DNA from: Hyphomicrobiales bacterium
GTDB taxonomy: Bacteria > Pseudomonadota > Alphaproteobacteria > Rhizobiales > JAJFHB01
Assembly: GCA_021775755.1 (NCBI GenBank)
Contig: JAJFHE010000062.1
Span: 1-64,000 of the forward strand
Length of the DNA stretch: 64,000 nt
Reading direction: 5' to 3'
The notes beneath the pieces are model-generated. The model was not told the origin of the DNA. It was given only the letters and a program-made list of their open reading frames with translations, and made no database searches. Positions 43,841 through 54,156 of this stretch are shown here, piece after piece; the first letter of the stretch is position 1, and every line of letters begins with the position of its first letter. The position numbers were made by a program, and so were the translations under genes.

Positions 43841-44470
43841 ATGATCGATCTTTACACCTGGTCCACGCCGAATGGACGGAAAGTCTCCATAGCGCTTGAA
43901 GAACTTGGCCTGGACTACAATGTGCATGCCATCGACATCACCAAGGATGAGCAGTTCGACTCGGCGTTTTTGAAGATTGCGCCGAACAATCGCATACCCG
44001 CAATAGTCGATACGGACAACGGTCTGACGCTTATGGAATCCGGCGCCATCCTCATGTATCTCGCGGAGAAAACCGGCAAGCTCATGTCCGGCGAGTTCGA
44101 ACCAAGATGGCGGACGGTTGAGTGGCTGATGTGGCAAATGGGCGGCCCCGGCCCGATGCTCGGTCAGGCGCACCACTTCATCAAGTTTAATCCGGGCGTG
44201 TCCGACTATGCCGAGCAGCGTTATCTCAACGAGGGTAAACGGCTTTATGGCGTGCTCGACAAGCGTCTGGAAGGGCGGGATTTTGTCGCCGGCGACTATT
44301 CGATGGCCGATATCGCCGTGTGGCCGTGGATCGCACGGTTTGAGTGGCAAACAATTGATTTGAATGAATTTCCGCGTGTGCGAGACTGGTATATGAGGAT
44401 TGTGGAGCGCCCGGCGGTGCAAAAAGGCTATGTGGTGCCTAATCCTCAGGAAATTCCGCTACCAGCCTGA
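43841..44470 (+). CDS. Glutathione S-transferase (Nu/YfcG-like)
   Basis: A 209-residue cytoplasmic protein. The N-terminal thioredoxin-like domain has YTWSTPNGRKVSIALEELGL, the cis-proline segment RIPAIVD, and ESGAILMYLAEK. The helical C-terminal domain ends with DIAVWPWIARFEW. The TPNGRK and ESGAI motifs fit the YfcG/YghU (Nu) class, which has disulfide-reductase activity. AGGAGA lies upstream of the ATG at 43841; longer in-frame readings are rejected. It is a single gene between the membrane protein and the efflux pair. Confidence 0.88.
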   Translation: MIDLYTWSTPNGRKVSIALEELGLDYNVHAIDITKDEQFDSAFLKIAPNNRIPAIVDTDNGLTLMESGAILMYLAEKTGKLMSGEFEPRWRTVEWLMWQMGGPGPMLGQAHHFIKFNPGVSDYAEQRYLNEGKRLYGVLDKRLEGRDFVAGDYSMADIAVWPWIARFEWQTIDLNEFPRVRDWYMRIVERPAVQKGYVVPNPQEIPLPA

Positions 44471-44549
44471 ACCGCGACACGTGGCAGCGGACGCCGCAAG
44501 CCGTACAATCCGGACGGGGTTGGCGTGTGCGGCAGGAACCGAAAGAGCT

Positions 44550-45665
44550 ATGAGAGTACTTGGCAGAAACGTGGGCAGACACCTGGCATTGGCTTTTGCC
44601 GTTTGGGCAGGCCTGTCTTGTGCGGCCGTCGCGCAGGAAGTCTCGCTGGTGCGGGTCGATGAGGTGCGGCTCGAACCGCTGACACAGACGGTGCCGGTTA
44701 TCGGCCGCCTCGTGGCACGCCAGATCGGCGATGTTGCAACGCGCATAGGCGGCGCGGTGGAAGCGTTCCATGTCGAGGTGGGCGACCGGGTCAGCGCGGA
44801 TCAGATCATCGCCGAACTGGACACAGACCTTCTAAACGCGCAACTGGCGCTCGTTGAAGGCGAATTGGCCCAGGCCGAGGCGGATCTGGAATCGGAACAG
44901 GCCACCCGGCAGCTCGCGCAGCAGGAGCTCGACCGCTACGCCGGCCTGCAGGGAACGCAGGCCTATTCGAAGGCGCGGTTCGACGATGCGGTGCAGAACG
45001 TGGCGCGTGCCCAGGCGGCTATCTCGAAAGCACAGGCGCAGATCGCGACACGCCGAGCAGGACTGACGCTCAACCGTCTCAATCTTGAATATGCCCGCAT
45101 CCGTGCGCCATATGACGGCGTCATCATCCGCCGCATGGTCGAAACCGGGGCTTATGTGCGCACCGGCGATGCGCTGGTGCATATGATGTCCGACACAAAT
45201 CTTGAGGTCGAAGCGGACGTGCCCTCGCAACGTATTGTGTCGCTGCTTCCGGGAACACAAGTGTCGGTGCAGCTCGATGACGGTAGCGCCCACACGGCAA
45301 CGGTGCGTGCAAGCCTGCCGGTTGAAAATCCGCTGACGCGCACCCGGGCGGTGCGTTTCGTGCCGGAATTTGCAGGCGAGGTTGAGCGCCTGGCCGACGC
45401 GCAGACGGTAACCGTAATGGTGCCGGTTGGCGCCGAGCGGGAAGTTCTGACCGTGCACAAGGACGCCATTATTCAACGCGGCGGCCAGAGCGTCGTCTAT
45501 GTGGTTGTCGAAGACGCGGCGCAGTTACGCACTATCGAACTCGGCGATGCGACCGGTGGCCGGGTAGAAGTCCTGAGTGGACTGGAACAGGGCGACAAGG
45601 TTGTTGTGCGCGGCAACGAGCGCCTGCAGCCGGGCGCGCGGGTGCAGATAGACGCGGGGTCCTGA
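44550..45665 (+). CDS. RND efflux periplasmic adaptor (HlyD/MFP family)
   Basis: A 371-residue periplasmic adaptor with a signal peptide (about 1-29, cleavage after AVAQ). A lipoyl half-motif (VEAFHVEVGDRVSADQIIAELD) is followed by a coiled-coil hairpin (about 95-165, rich in Ala/Glu/Gln). The second lipoyl half (LNLEYARIRAPYDGVIIRRMVETGAYV) and beta-barrel/membrane-proximal domains complete it. It links an inner-membrane RND pump to an outer-membrane channel. Its stop overlaps the pump start by one base. No TolC-type gene is adjacent. Confidence 0.9.
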   Translation: MRVLGRNVGRHLALAFAVWAGLSCAAVAQEVSLVRVDEVRLEPLTQTVPVIGRLVARQIGDVATRIGGAVEAFHVEVGDRVSADQIIAELDTDLLNAQLALVEGELAQAEADLESEQATRQLAQQELDRYAGLQGTQAYSKARFDDAVQNVARAQAAISKAQAQIATRRAGLTLNRLNLEYARIRAPYDGVIIRRMVETGAYVRTGDALVHMMSDTNLEVEADVPSQRIVSLLPGTQVSVQLDDGSAHTATVRASLPVENPLTRTRAVRFVPEFAGEVERLADAQTVTVMVPVGAEREVLTVHKDAIIQRGGQSVVYVVVEDAAQLRTIELGDATGGRVEVLSGLEQGDKVVVRGNERLQPGARVQIDAGS

Positions 45666-48600
45666 TGAACCTGATCCGGCTGTCGATAGATCGCCCTATC
45701 GCGGTAATCTCGGCTGTGTTGATGGTCGTGATGTTCGGCTGGGTCGCGCTACAGACTATTCCGATCCAGCTAACTCCCGATGTCAACCGGCCGGTTATCT
45801 CGGTGCGTACGATCTGGCCGGGCGCCGCACCCGCGGAAATCGAGAGAGAGCTCACCAATCGACAGGAGGAGGTGCTCAAGGGCATCAACGGTCTGGCGTC
45901 GATTGACAGCCGGTCAGAGCAGGGCCGCTCTTCCATTAAGCTTGAGTTCGACGTCGGAACCAATATGGACCGGGCGCTGCTTCTCGTGTCGAACCGGCTC
46001 GACCGCGTGACCGGATATCCCGAAGAGGCGGACGAGCCGACACTGCGCACGGCCGGTGCGGAGGATCAGGCAATCGCCTGGTTCATCATTACACGTGTCG
46101 AGGGCAACGCCCGGCCGATCCACGAATATGGCGACTTCATCGAAGACATCGTGAAAGAACGTATCGAGCGCGTGAACGGTGTTGGGGAGGTTACCGTTTA
46201 TGGTGGCAGCGAACGCGAAATTCAGATCACTACACAGCCTGCGCTGTTGGCACGCTACAGTTTGACGGTCAGCGCTGTCACAGATGCCCTGCGGCGCGGC
46301 AATGCGGCGATCAGTGCGGGCGATGTGGATGAGGGCAAGCGCCGCTATGTCGTCCGCACGGAAGGTGAGCTCAACACTCTTGAGGCGATCCGTGAAGTTG
46401 TCCTGCGTTCCATTCGCGACGAGACAACCGGCCGGATGGCGCGCGTCACAGTGGGTGACATTGCCGATGTGAACTTTGCCTTCAAGGATCCTGTGTCCAA
46501 CATCCGCATGCTTGGACAGCAAGCCCTGGCGTTCAACGCGAAGCGCGAAACCGGCGCAAACGTCATAGAGATTATGGCCGGGATCGATCAGGCTGTGCAT
46601 GAACTCAACGCGCAAGCAATACCCGATGCAGGTTTGCGGTTGCGTCAGGTCTATGACGAAACCGTCTACATCAACTCGTCCGTCGATCTCGTGCAGCAGA
46701 ATATCTGGGTCGGCGGCACTCTGGCGGCAATTATCCTCATATTGTTCCTGCGTTCGATCCGCGCAACGCTTATCGTTTCCCTTGCCATTCCGGTATCGGT
46801 AGTCGGGTCTTTCGTTGCTATGGCGGCGCTTGGCCGGTCGATCAACGTGATCTCGCTTGCCGGTCTCGCGTTTGCGGTCGGTATGGTTGTTGATGCGGCG
46901 ATTGTGGTGCTGGAAAATATCTACCGGCTTCGCGAACAGGGTATGCCCGTGCACCGCGCCGCGTTTGAAGGCGCGCGCCAGGTTTGGGGTGCGGTGCTGG
47001 TTTCCGCCCTCACCACGGTTATGGTGTTCATCCCGATCCTCGTGATGCAGCTTGAGGTCGGTCAACTGTTCCGCGACATCGCCGTGGCAATATCGGTGTC
47101 GGTGACGCTCTCGCTGCTTGTGTCGATTACGGTTCTGCCGGCGCTGTCAAACTATCTTCTGAAGGGCCGCGGCGCGGCCGACGATGCAGGTGCCGTGACC
47201 CGTATCCGCCTGCCCGGCATCGATGCCGCGGCCGGGGCTTTTGTTGCCCTGGTCATTGGATACACACGCCGCGTAACTCACAATAAAATGCTCTCGCTGC
47301 TGGTCGTCGTGGGGCTTAGCGTTGGCGCGACATTCGCCGCTTGGTCGGCGCTGCCGAAGCTTGAGTATCTGCCTGACGGCAACCGCAACCTGATGTTCGG
47401 CATCGTGTTGCCGCCGCCGGGTTACAACCTCACAACCATGAGCGAGATTGCCCAGACGGTGGAAGACGCGACACGGCCATATTGGGCGTCCGAGGCAGAA
47501 GGCGAGGCCGGTCCGGACGATCCGCCACAGATTGAGCGCATCTTCTTTGTCGTGTCGCGAGCCACAACGTTCATTGGGGCCGCCGCCGTCGAGCCCGGCC
47601 GGGCGACGGAACTCAGGCCGTTGCTTCGCGATCCGGTACTGCGGGAGCCGGGCACCTTCGCGATCGTCAATCAGCTCTCTCTGTTCGGCCGGGGTATTGG
47701 CGGCGGTCGTAAGATCGAGCTCGATGTATCCGGTCCCGACCTTGAGACCATTCTGCGCGTGGCCGGGCGCGCGACCGGTATGATTTTCTCCGTCTTTCCA
47801 CCGGCCGAGGGTCATCAGTTCAGGCCGCAGCCCGGGTTGGAACTCGGGGCGCCCGAAGTGCGCGTCATCCCCGACCGGTTGCGACTCGCCGACGCGGGCG
47901 TCACGACGACGGAGTTGGGGCTCTCCATCGATGCTTTCAATGACGGTCTGAGGGTGGCCGAGGTTACTGTCGGTAACGATCGGCTTGACCTGATGCTCAA
48001 GGGAAGTCGAACCGAAGTCGAGGAAACCCAGGGCATTGCGGCGCTTCCCGTTGTCACTTCAAATGGCCAGATCCTGCCGGCCTCGTCGCTGGCGCGTATT
48101 GAACTCACCGCCGGGCCGACCGAGATCCGTCACCGCGAGCGCGCTCGAACCATCACGCTTGAAGTTGTGCCTTCGGCCGGACTTCCACTCGAGACGGCGC
48201 TGGATCTTATTATTGAGAATGTTATCGCTCCCCTGCGTGCGCAAGGTATGCCTGCCGGTGTAACACTTCGTATCAGCGGAACCGCCGACAAACTGACCAA
48301 GACCTGGAACGCCATGGTGCGTGATCTCGTTATCGCCATTGCCATCGTCTATCTTGTCATGGCGGTGTTGTTTGAGAGTTTTGTTTACCCGTTGATCATC
48401 TTGCTGTCGGTTCCCCTAGCCGCAGCTGGCGGCGTTGCCGGTCTGGCGGGCCTGAACTTCTTGCTCAGCTATTCAAATGAGTTTCAACCCCTCGACATGC
48501 TAACGATGTTGGGGTTCGTCATTCTCGTCGGTATTGTCGTGAACAATGCAATTCTTCTCATTCACCAAACGCTCCTGCATATCCGCGAAGACGGCATGGC

Positions 48601-48877
48601 CGCGCAGGATGCCATCATCGAGGCGACGCGCAACCGGGTGCGGCCGATCTTCATGTCGACCCTGACATCGGTGTTCGGCATGCTGCCGCTTGTCGTGCTG
48701 TCGGGCGCGGGCTCTGAACTTTACCGGGGCCTCGGCTCCGTCGTGGTTGGCGGACTATCGTTGTCGGCGCTGCTCACGCTGATCATTGTGCCGCCGATGA
48801 TGTCGCTTGTGGTGCAGCCGCTTGAGGAGCGTGCCCGGGCGCGCAGAGCCAGCCTTCAGGAAGTTCCCGCGGAATAA
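45665..48877 (+). CDS. RND efflux pump, HAE1 family inner-membrane transporter
   Basis: A 1070-residue AcrB/MexB-like transporter, close to the family norm of about 1040. It has the N-terminal helix, a first large periplasmic domain with VNRPVISVRTIWPGAAPAEIE, and helices containing GLAFAVGMVVDAAIVVLENIYRLRE (Asp proton-relay region near residue 410). A second periplasmic domain and a C-terminal VGIVVNNAILLIHQ helix follow. It exports small molecules using the proton gradient, together with the adaptor encoded just before. Substrate is not predicted. It ends 11 bases before the convergent nadE. Confidence 0.93.
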   Translation: MNLIRLSIDRPIAVISAVLMVVMFGWVALQTIPIQLTPDVNRPVISVRTIWPGAAPAEIERELTNRQEEVLKGINGLASIDSRSEQGRSSIKLEFDVGTNMDRALLLVSNRLDRVTGYPEEADEPTLRTAGAEDQAIAWFIITRVEGNARPIHEYGDFIEDIVKERIERVNGVGEVTVYGGSEREIQITTQPALLARYSLTVSAVTDALRRGNAAISAGDVDEGKRRYVVRTEGELNTLEAIREVVLRSIRDETTGRMARVTVGDIADVNFAFKDPVSNIRMLGQQALAFNAKRETGANVIEIMAGIDQAVHELNAQAIPDAGLRLRQVYDETVYINSSVDLVQQNIWVGGTLAAIILILFLRSIRATLIVSLAIPVSVVGSFVAMAALGRSINVISLAGLAFAVGMVVDAAIVVLENIYRLREQGMPVHRAAFEGARQVWGAVLVSALTTVMVFIPILVMQLEVGQLFRDIAVAISVSVTLSLLVSITVLPALSNYLLKGRGAADDAGAVTRIRLPGIDAAAGAFVALVIGYTRRVTHNKMLSLLVVVGLSVGATFAAWSALPKLEYLPDGNRNLMFGIVLPPPGYNLTTMSEIAQTVEDATRPYWASEAEGEAGPDDPPQIERIFFVVSRATTFIGAAAVEPGRATELRPLLRDPVLREPGTFAIVNQLSLFGRGIGGGRKIELDVSGPDLETILRVAGRATGMIFSVFPPAEGHQFRPQPGLELGAPEVRVIPDRLRLADAGVTTTELGLSIDAFNDGLRVAEVTVGNDRLDLMLKGSRTEVEETQGIAALPVVTSNGQILPASSLARIELTAGPTEIRHRERARTITLEVVPSAGLPLETALDLIIENVIAPLRAQGMPAGVTLRISGTADKLTKTWNAMVRDLVIAIAIVYLVMAVLFESFVYPLIILLSVPLAAAGGVAGLAGLNFLLSYSNEFQPLDMLTMLGFVILVGIVVNNAILLIHQTLLHIREDGMAAQDAIIEATRNRVRPIFMSTLTSVFGMLPLVVLSGAGSELYRGLGSVVVGGLSLSALLTLIIVPPMMSLVVQPLEERARARRASLQEVPAE

Positions 48878-48888
48878 GTCGCGGTTCT

Positions 48889-50550
48889 CTACGCCCGGTC
48901 CCGGAACTTGTTAGTAATAGGGTAGCGCCGGTCTCGGCCAAAGTTTTTCTGCGTGATCTTGACGCCAGGCGCCGCTTGCCGGCGCTTGTACTCCGCGATG
49001 TGAAGCAGATGCTGGATGTGCTCAACTGTTGCTGCATCGTGACCGCGAGCGACCGTGTCCGACACCGACATCTCCCCCTCAACCAGGCTTTCAAGAATGT
49101 CATCGAGCTCATCGTAGGGTGGCAGTGAGTCCTGATCCGTCTGATCTTCGCGAAGCTCCGCGGATGGGGCTTTTGTGATGATGTTTTCCGGTATTGCCCG
49201 GCCTTTGGGCCCTAAGCATCCTTTTGGCATGCTCTGATTTCGCAAGCCCGAAAGTGCGTATACCTGCAGTTTGTAGAGGTCTTTGACTGGGTTGAACCCG
49301 CCGTTCATGTCGCCGTAAAGGGTTGCATAGCCGACCGACACTTCCGATTTGTTGCCGGTCGTAACAACCATCGATCCAAACTTGTTCGACACCGCCATGA
49401 GCAGCGTGCCACGGGCGCGCGACTGGATATTCTCCTCCGTGGTGTCTGCTTCGCGGCCTTCGAACAGCGGTGCGAGAACCGCGTTGAAGCCCTCCACGGG
49501 GTCGGATATCGCAATGATGTCGTAGCGCACACCCAGCGCCTCGGCGCAGGCCTTGGCGTCCACCAGGCTTTCGTCGCTGGTGTATTTGTAGGGCATCATT
49601 ATGCAGTGCACACGCTCAGCGCCCAGCGCATCGACGGCCATCGCCGCGCAGAGCGCGGAATCAATGCCGCCTGACAAACCGAGCACGACGCCGGGAAAGC
49701 CGTTTTTCTCCACGTAGTCCCGCAGGCCCGTCACGCAGGCGAGGTAGTTTGCCTCATGACCCTCTTCAACGGGGGTGGTTTCGGCAACGGAACATGTCCA
49801 TCCGTCCTCGCCGCGCGTCCACTCGCTCACGCAAAGGGCAGATTCCCAGGCCGGCATCTGAAACGCCAGCGAACGGTCGCCATTGAGAGCGAACGATCCG
49901 CCATCGAACACAAGCTCGTCCTGACCGCCAAACTGGTTGGCGTAGAGCAGCGGCAACCCGGTTTCCGTGACCCGGGCGACCACGACATTGAGCCGGATAT
50001 CCTGTTTGCCGGACCAGTATGGCGATCCGTTCGGCACGATGAGGATTTCAGCTCCGGTTTCTTCCAGGCATTCGCAGACTTCGTCCGTCCAGATGTCTTC
50101 GCAAATCGGCAGGCCAAGCCGCACGCCGCGAAAGTTCACCGGTCCGGGCAGGGGTCCCGCCGCGAACACGCGCTTCTCGTCGAAGGGTCCGTAGTTGGGC
50201 AGGTCGGCTTTATAGCGCACCGCGTCCACCTTGCCGTCGACAAGCAACGCAACCGCATTGTACAGACCCGCCTCGTCTCGCCACGGCGTTCCCATGACGA
50301 TGCCGGGCCCGCCTGACTTCGTTTCGGCTGCAAGCTTTTCCACCGCCGCCATCGCGGCATCCTGAAAAGCCGGATTCAAAATGAGATCTTCCGGAGGATA
50401 GCCGGTGATGAAGAGCTCGGTGAACACCACCAGATCGGCTTGTTCTGCGGCCGCATCCCGGTAGGCGCGAAGCGCCAGTTCAAGATTGCCGTCAACGTCT
50501 CCGACGACAGGGTTGAGTTGAGCCGTGGCGATGCGCAGTTTGTCCATCAT
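48889..50550 (-). CDS. nadE: Glutamine-dependent NAD+ synthetase
   Basis: A 553-residue cytoplasmic enzyme that makes NAD+ from nicotinate adenine dinucleotide, ATP and glutamine. Residues about 1-265 are a nitrilase-type glutaminase domain with ELFITGYPPEDL, the Lys-region YKADLPNYGPFDEKRVF and the nucleophile segment GLPICEDIW. Residues about 275-553 are the synthetase with the P-loop LGLSGGIDSA and the GNKSEVSVGYATLYGD motif. It is transcribed convergently with the efflux operon and divergently from the sensor kinase gene. Essential housekeeping gene. Confidence 0.95.
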   Translation of the reverse strand: MMDKLRIATAQLNPVVGDVDGNLELALRAYRDAAAEQADLVVFTELFITGYPPEDLILNPAFQDAAMAAVEKLAAETKSGGPGIVMGTPWRDEAGLYNAVALLVDGKVDAVRYKADLPNYGPFDEKRVFAAGPLPGPVNFRGVRLGLPICEDIWTDEVCECLEETGAEILIVPNGSPYWSGKQDIRLNVVVARVTETGLPLLYANQFGGQDELVFDGGSFALNGDRSLAFQMPAWESALCVSEWTRGEDGWTCSVAETTPVEEGHEANYLACVTGLRDYVEKNGFPGVVLGLSGGIDSALCAAMAVDALGAERVHCIMMPYKYTSDESLVDAKACAEALGVRYDIIAISDPVEGFNAVLAPLFEGREADTTEENIQSRARGTLLMAVSNKFGSMVVTTGNKSEVSVGYATLYGDMNGGFNPVKDLYKLQVYALSGLRNQSMPKGCLGPKGRAIPENIITKAPSAELREDQTDQDSLPPYDELDDILESLVEGEMSVSDTVARGHDAATVEHIQHLLHIAEYKRRQAAPGVKITQKNFGRDRRYPITNKFRDRA

Positions 50551-50747
50551 TCCCGGTTCTTAGCGCGGCGCAATGCGCGTCGCAACCCGGCGTCGCGCAG
50601 TATCTTCCCAACAGCACCCGAGGCCGGCAATCGCGAAACAAGGTTAACGATTCCTTTATCTCCACCGCTTAGCGTTGCAGAAGGAAGATTGGACAAGTCT
50701 GCGTGACAAACTGAGGATGCGCAATCTGAGCTACTGGGGGCATTTTG

Positions 50748-53678
50748 GTGAAAGACCGGCAAATAGAATCGGACCTCGATCCGGCCGTCAGTCGCGTTGA
50801 ACCGGCTGATTTGCAGGTGCCGGCCGGTAACGGTGAGCCTGCGGTCGACTACAAGTCTACGTTGGCGCGCCTGAAAAAGCGTGAACGCGCGCTCAATGAA
50901 TTGCTGAGCGGTTCGGGCGAAAGCGCCGAACATGACGCCGTTGCCGCACTGGCGACCGCGTTTGACTCCGAGTTCTGCGCAGTTGCCCTCTTTCAGCCAC
51001 ATACACCGGCGCTGAAGCTGGAAGCGGTGTGCTCGGGTGACGATTTCCTGGAACCGGATGAATGGAATCTATCGGCGGACAGTCTGCGCCGGATGGCTGG
51101 TGCCGGTCACACGACGTGGCACGGGCGCCTGTGCGCTGCTGACCTGCCGGACTGGGTTTCCTTTGATGCCGCGGACGGCGTGGATTTTTGCTCCAACATC
51201 CTGCGGTGCAATGGCGATGTTGTCGGGTTTCTTGTCTATACGCTGTCGGAACCCGCCGACTTGAGCGTGGAAAGTGGCGCCGACCTGGGTCATCTCATCG
51301 CCTCGCGGCTGTCGGCGGAGTTGGAGCTGAGGGCCGAGCGCACCGCGCGCCGATCCACCGAAAAACAGTTTCAGGACGTCGCCAGTATTGCCTTTGACTG
51401 GTTCTGGGAGATCGATGAAGACCACTGCGTCTCCTATCTCTCCGAACGCTGGAGCAGCCTTACTGGTCGAGATCGTAAGGACGTTGTCGGGCTGACATTG
51501 CACGACCTAGGCATTGACGCCAGCGACCCGCGATGGGCGACCCTCTATGAAGGGCTGGATACGCACCAGCCGATCCGCGGCATCAAGACCAGTGCAGTCG
51601 ATGCCGATCGCAAGCTTCGCTACTGGATCGTCAACGGCAATCCGTGGTTTGACGAGCGTGGAGAGTTCCGCGGGTACCGGGGAACCGGTACCGACGTTAC
51701 TGCGGAAGTCAAACAACGCCACCGCGCCGAGAAAGCCGAACGCTTGCTGCGTGATGCCATTGAGGCACTGCCGCAGGGCTTCATCTTGTTCGATGAGGAT
51801 GACCGTCTCGTCGTCTGCAATGGCAAATATGGAGAACTGCATCCCGAAATCACGGACGGGCTCGTAGCCGGTGCGGACCTGTTCGACCTTGTGACCTGCT
51901 GGGCCCATCAGACAAGTGATCGACCGGACGGAATGAGCACAGATGAGCTGATCAACCGGCGGATGAAGGCGCACCGGTCGCACACCCGTGAAATCGAGTT
52001 TGCAAGATCCAGCGGCGAAACCTTTCTCGTTAACGAGCAGAAGACGCAAAGCGGCTGCTCGGTGTGGATGCATACCGATATTACGTCTCTCAAAAAACGT
52101 GAGAACGAATTGCAACGGCTGAGTGATGAGCTTCGCAGCAAGAACGCGCAACTGGATGCCACTATAAACTCCATGGGCGATGGTCTGATCATGCACGGTC
52201 CGGATGAGCGCGTCATGCTGGTCAATCAGTGCTGGAAGAACATGTTCGACATTCCCGAAACCATGCAGGTAACCGGGACCGCCCACTCCGAGATCATCGC
52301 TTACCTGGAAGACAATGGCGTGGCGCCCGAGCTACAGCAATCTGTGCGGGCCAACTGGGAACGGGTCTTGCGTGAGGGTGAGGTCACCCACAAGCGCGAG
52401 CTGGCTGACGCGAGGGTCATCGAAGTCAAGGGCTTTGGCATGGATGACGGTGGTGTCGTGCTCACTTTTCGCGACATCACTCTTGCCGAGCGCCAGGCCG
52501 CCGCGTTGCGCGAACAGGCCACCCAGTTTGAGGCATTGAGTGAAGCCCTCGCCAAACAAAATGCCTATTTTGATGGCGCCCTCAACGCAATGGTGCAGGG
52601 GCTGGCGACGTTCACCCCCGGTAATCGTCTGGTGGTTTGCAACCGGCGCTTCCAGCAGATATTCGGGCTGCCCGACGAGCTCGTTTCGCCAGGTGCGAGT
52701 GTTGGCGACATCGGCGCGTTCCTCAGCGAAAACGGTCTGATGCCCAACGCCGCGGAGCGCATCGAGGCATCGCACGAAACAGCGCGCACAGAAGGTGCAC
52801 ACAACAATACAATGCGGTTCGGCGACGGCCGGGTTTTTGAAGTGCAGAACAATCGCCTCGAAGACGGCGACCTGCTCGTGGCTTTCCACGAAATAACCGA
52901 TCTTGAGAATCATGCGCGCAGGCTGGATGAATACGCAAAGCGGCTTGAGGCATCGAACCGGGAGTTACAGGAATTTGCCTACGTTGCCTCGCACGACCTG
53001 CAAGAACCATTGCGCAAAATTGAAGCATTCAGCGACCGCTTGCGTTCCAAATATGGAGACGAACTGGACGATACCGGGCGTGCGTATATAGAGCGCATGC
53101 ATCTGGCCGCGCAGCGGATGCGCTCGCTGATCGAAGATTTGCTGGGCTACTCACGCATCACAACAAAGGGCAGGGAGTTCGAAATCGTCGCGTTGCGCCA
53201 GGTCATCGATGGTGTTTTGAATGATCTTGAAATCGCGATTGACGCGTCCGGAGCCGAGATCCGCGTTTCCCCGGACTTGCCGGAAATCGAAGCCGATGCC
53301 GCACAGATGCGAAGATTGTTCCAGAACCTGGTCTCCAATGCGATCAAGTTCAGGAAGCCTGATATTGCGCCGGCCATCGAAATATCCGCCGAGCTTGTCC
53401 TCGCAACGGCAGGCGACGCCTGCGCGAATGTGGAAATTTCTGTAGCGGACAACGGCATCGGCTTTGAAAGCAAATACACCGAACAAATATTCAAGATTTT
53501 TCATCGTCTGCACGGCAGGTCTGAGTATGAGGGCACCGGCATCGGCCTTGCGACATGCCGCAAGATCGTCGACCGGCACGCAGGTTCCATAACCGCAACC
53601 AGCGTTCCCGATGAAGGCACGACGATGACCCTTTGCCTGCCGCTTAGTCAACCCAGCACCACGGAGGATTTGGAATGA
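50748..53678 (+). CDS. Multi-PAS sensor histidine kinase
   Basis: A soluble sensor kinase of about 976 residues. An N-terminal GAF-like region (about 40-200) is followed by three or more PAS domains. Clear PAS starts are FDWFWEIDEDHCVSYLSERWSSLTGRD, ALPQGFILFDEDDRLVVCNGKY, INSMGDGLIMHGPDERVMLVN and ALNAMVQGLATFTPGNRLVVCN. A coiled coil leads to the HisKA region with H749 in YVASHDLQEPLRKIE. The ATPase domain carries NLVSNAIKFRKP, DNGIGFE and GTGIGLATCRKI. GTG at 50748 is preferred to TTG at 50745, since GGGGG lies seven bases before it. Its stop overlaps the start of the response regulator gene by four bases, so that protein is the likely partner. Confidence 0.9.
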   Translation: MKDRQIESDLDPAVSRVEPADLQVPAGNGEPAVDYKSTLARLKKRERALNELLSGSGESAEHDAVAALATAFDSEFCAVALFQPHTPALKLEAVCSGDDFLEPDEWNLSADSLRRMAGAGHTTWHGRLCAADLPDWVSFDAADGVDFCSNILRCNGDVVGFLVYTLSEPADLSVESGADLGHLIASRLSAELELRAERTARRSTEKQFQDVASIAFDWFWEIDEDHCVSYLSERWSSLTGRDRKDVVGLTLHDLGIDASDPRWATLYEGLDTHQPIRGIKTSAVDADRKLRYWIVNGNPWFDERGEFRGYRGTGTDVTAEVKQRHRAEKAERLLRDAIEALPQGFILFDEDDRLVVCNGKYGELHPEITDGLVAGADLFDLVTCWAHQTSDRPDGMSTDELINRRMKAHRSHTREIEFARSSGETFLVNEQKTQSGCSVWMHTDITSLKKRENELQRLSDELRSKNAQLDATINSMGDGLIMHGPDERVMLVNQCWKNMFDIPETMQVTGTAHSEIIAYLEDNGVAPELQQSVRANWERVLREGEVTHKRELADARVIEVKGFGMDDGGVVLTFRDITLAERQAAALREQATQFEALSEALAKQNAYFDGALNAMVQGLATFTPGNRLVVCNRRFQQIFGLPDELVSPGASVGDIGAFLSENGLMPNAAERIEASHETARTEGAHNNTMRFGDGRVFEVQNNRLEDGDLLVAFHEITDLENHARRLDEYAKRLEASNRELQEFAYVASHDLQEPLRKIEAFSDRLRSKYGDELDDTGRAYIERMHLAAQRMRSLIEDLLGYSRITTKGREFEIVALRQVIDGVLNDLEIAIDASGAEIRVSPDLPEIEADAAQMRRLFQNLVSNAIKFRKPDIAPAIEISAELVLATAGDACANVEISVADNGIGFESKYTEQIFKIFHRLHGRSEYEGTGIGLATCRKIVDRHAGSITATSVPDEGTTMTLCLPLSQPSTTEDLE

Positions 53679-54133
53679 TGGGTCAGAATGGCAAAGCGAT
53701 CACTATTGTGGTCGCCGATGATGATCCTGACGATCGGATGATGATAGAAGAGGCGTTCGAGGAAAACCGCCTGACGAACAATCTTGCGTTCGTCGAGGAC
53801 GGCGAGGATCTGATTGACTATCTGAGGTCGCAGGGCAAGTACGCCGACACGCCGCGAGGGCCCGTGGGTGTCATATTGCTTGACCTCAACATGCCGCGTC
53901 TTGATGGCCGCGAAGCTTTGAAGATAATAAAGGCGGACCCGGATCTGCATCGAATCCCCGTCGTTGTTCTGACTACATCCAAGGCCGAAGAAGACATTCT
54001 GAGGACCTATGACCTTGGCGTCTCGAGCTTCATAACAAAGCCGGTGACGTTTGACGGACTGGTCGAGGTCATCAAGGTGCTGGGCCGCTACTGGTTTGAG
54101 ATTGTGGCTCTGCCTTCCGATTACGCGGCGTAG
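53675..54133 (+). CDS. Single-domain response regulator (Rcp1-like)
   Basis: A 152-residue CheY-type receiver with acidic residues DDDPDD at 15-20, phospho-acceptor D70 in ILLDLNMPRLDG, the VVVLTTSKAE switch strand, and the Lys in ITKPV. The DLNMPRxDG form and length match Rcp1-type regulators that partner phytochrome-like kinases. The start overlaps the kinase gene by four bases, so the two are co-translated. There is no output domain; it probably relays the signal to the next protein or to a phosphotransfer step. A second ATG three bases on is also possible. Confidence 0.93.
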   Translation: MMGQNGKAITIVVADDDPDDRMMIEEAFEENRLTNNLAFVEDGEDLIDYLRSQGKYADTPRGPVGVILLDLNMPRLDGREALKIIKADPDLHRIPVVVLTTSKAEEDILRTYDLGVSSFITKPVTFDGLVEVIKVLGRYWFEIVALPSDYAA

Positions 54134-54156
54134 GCTGCAGGGTTTCTGGGTGCACC

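Noticed and set aside
45914-47065. 383-codon open frame antisense to the RND pump
   Set aside because: Composition is His/Asp/Arg-rich as expected for antisense readings, and the plus-strand gene is certain.
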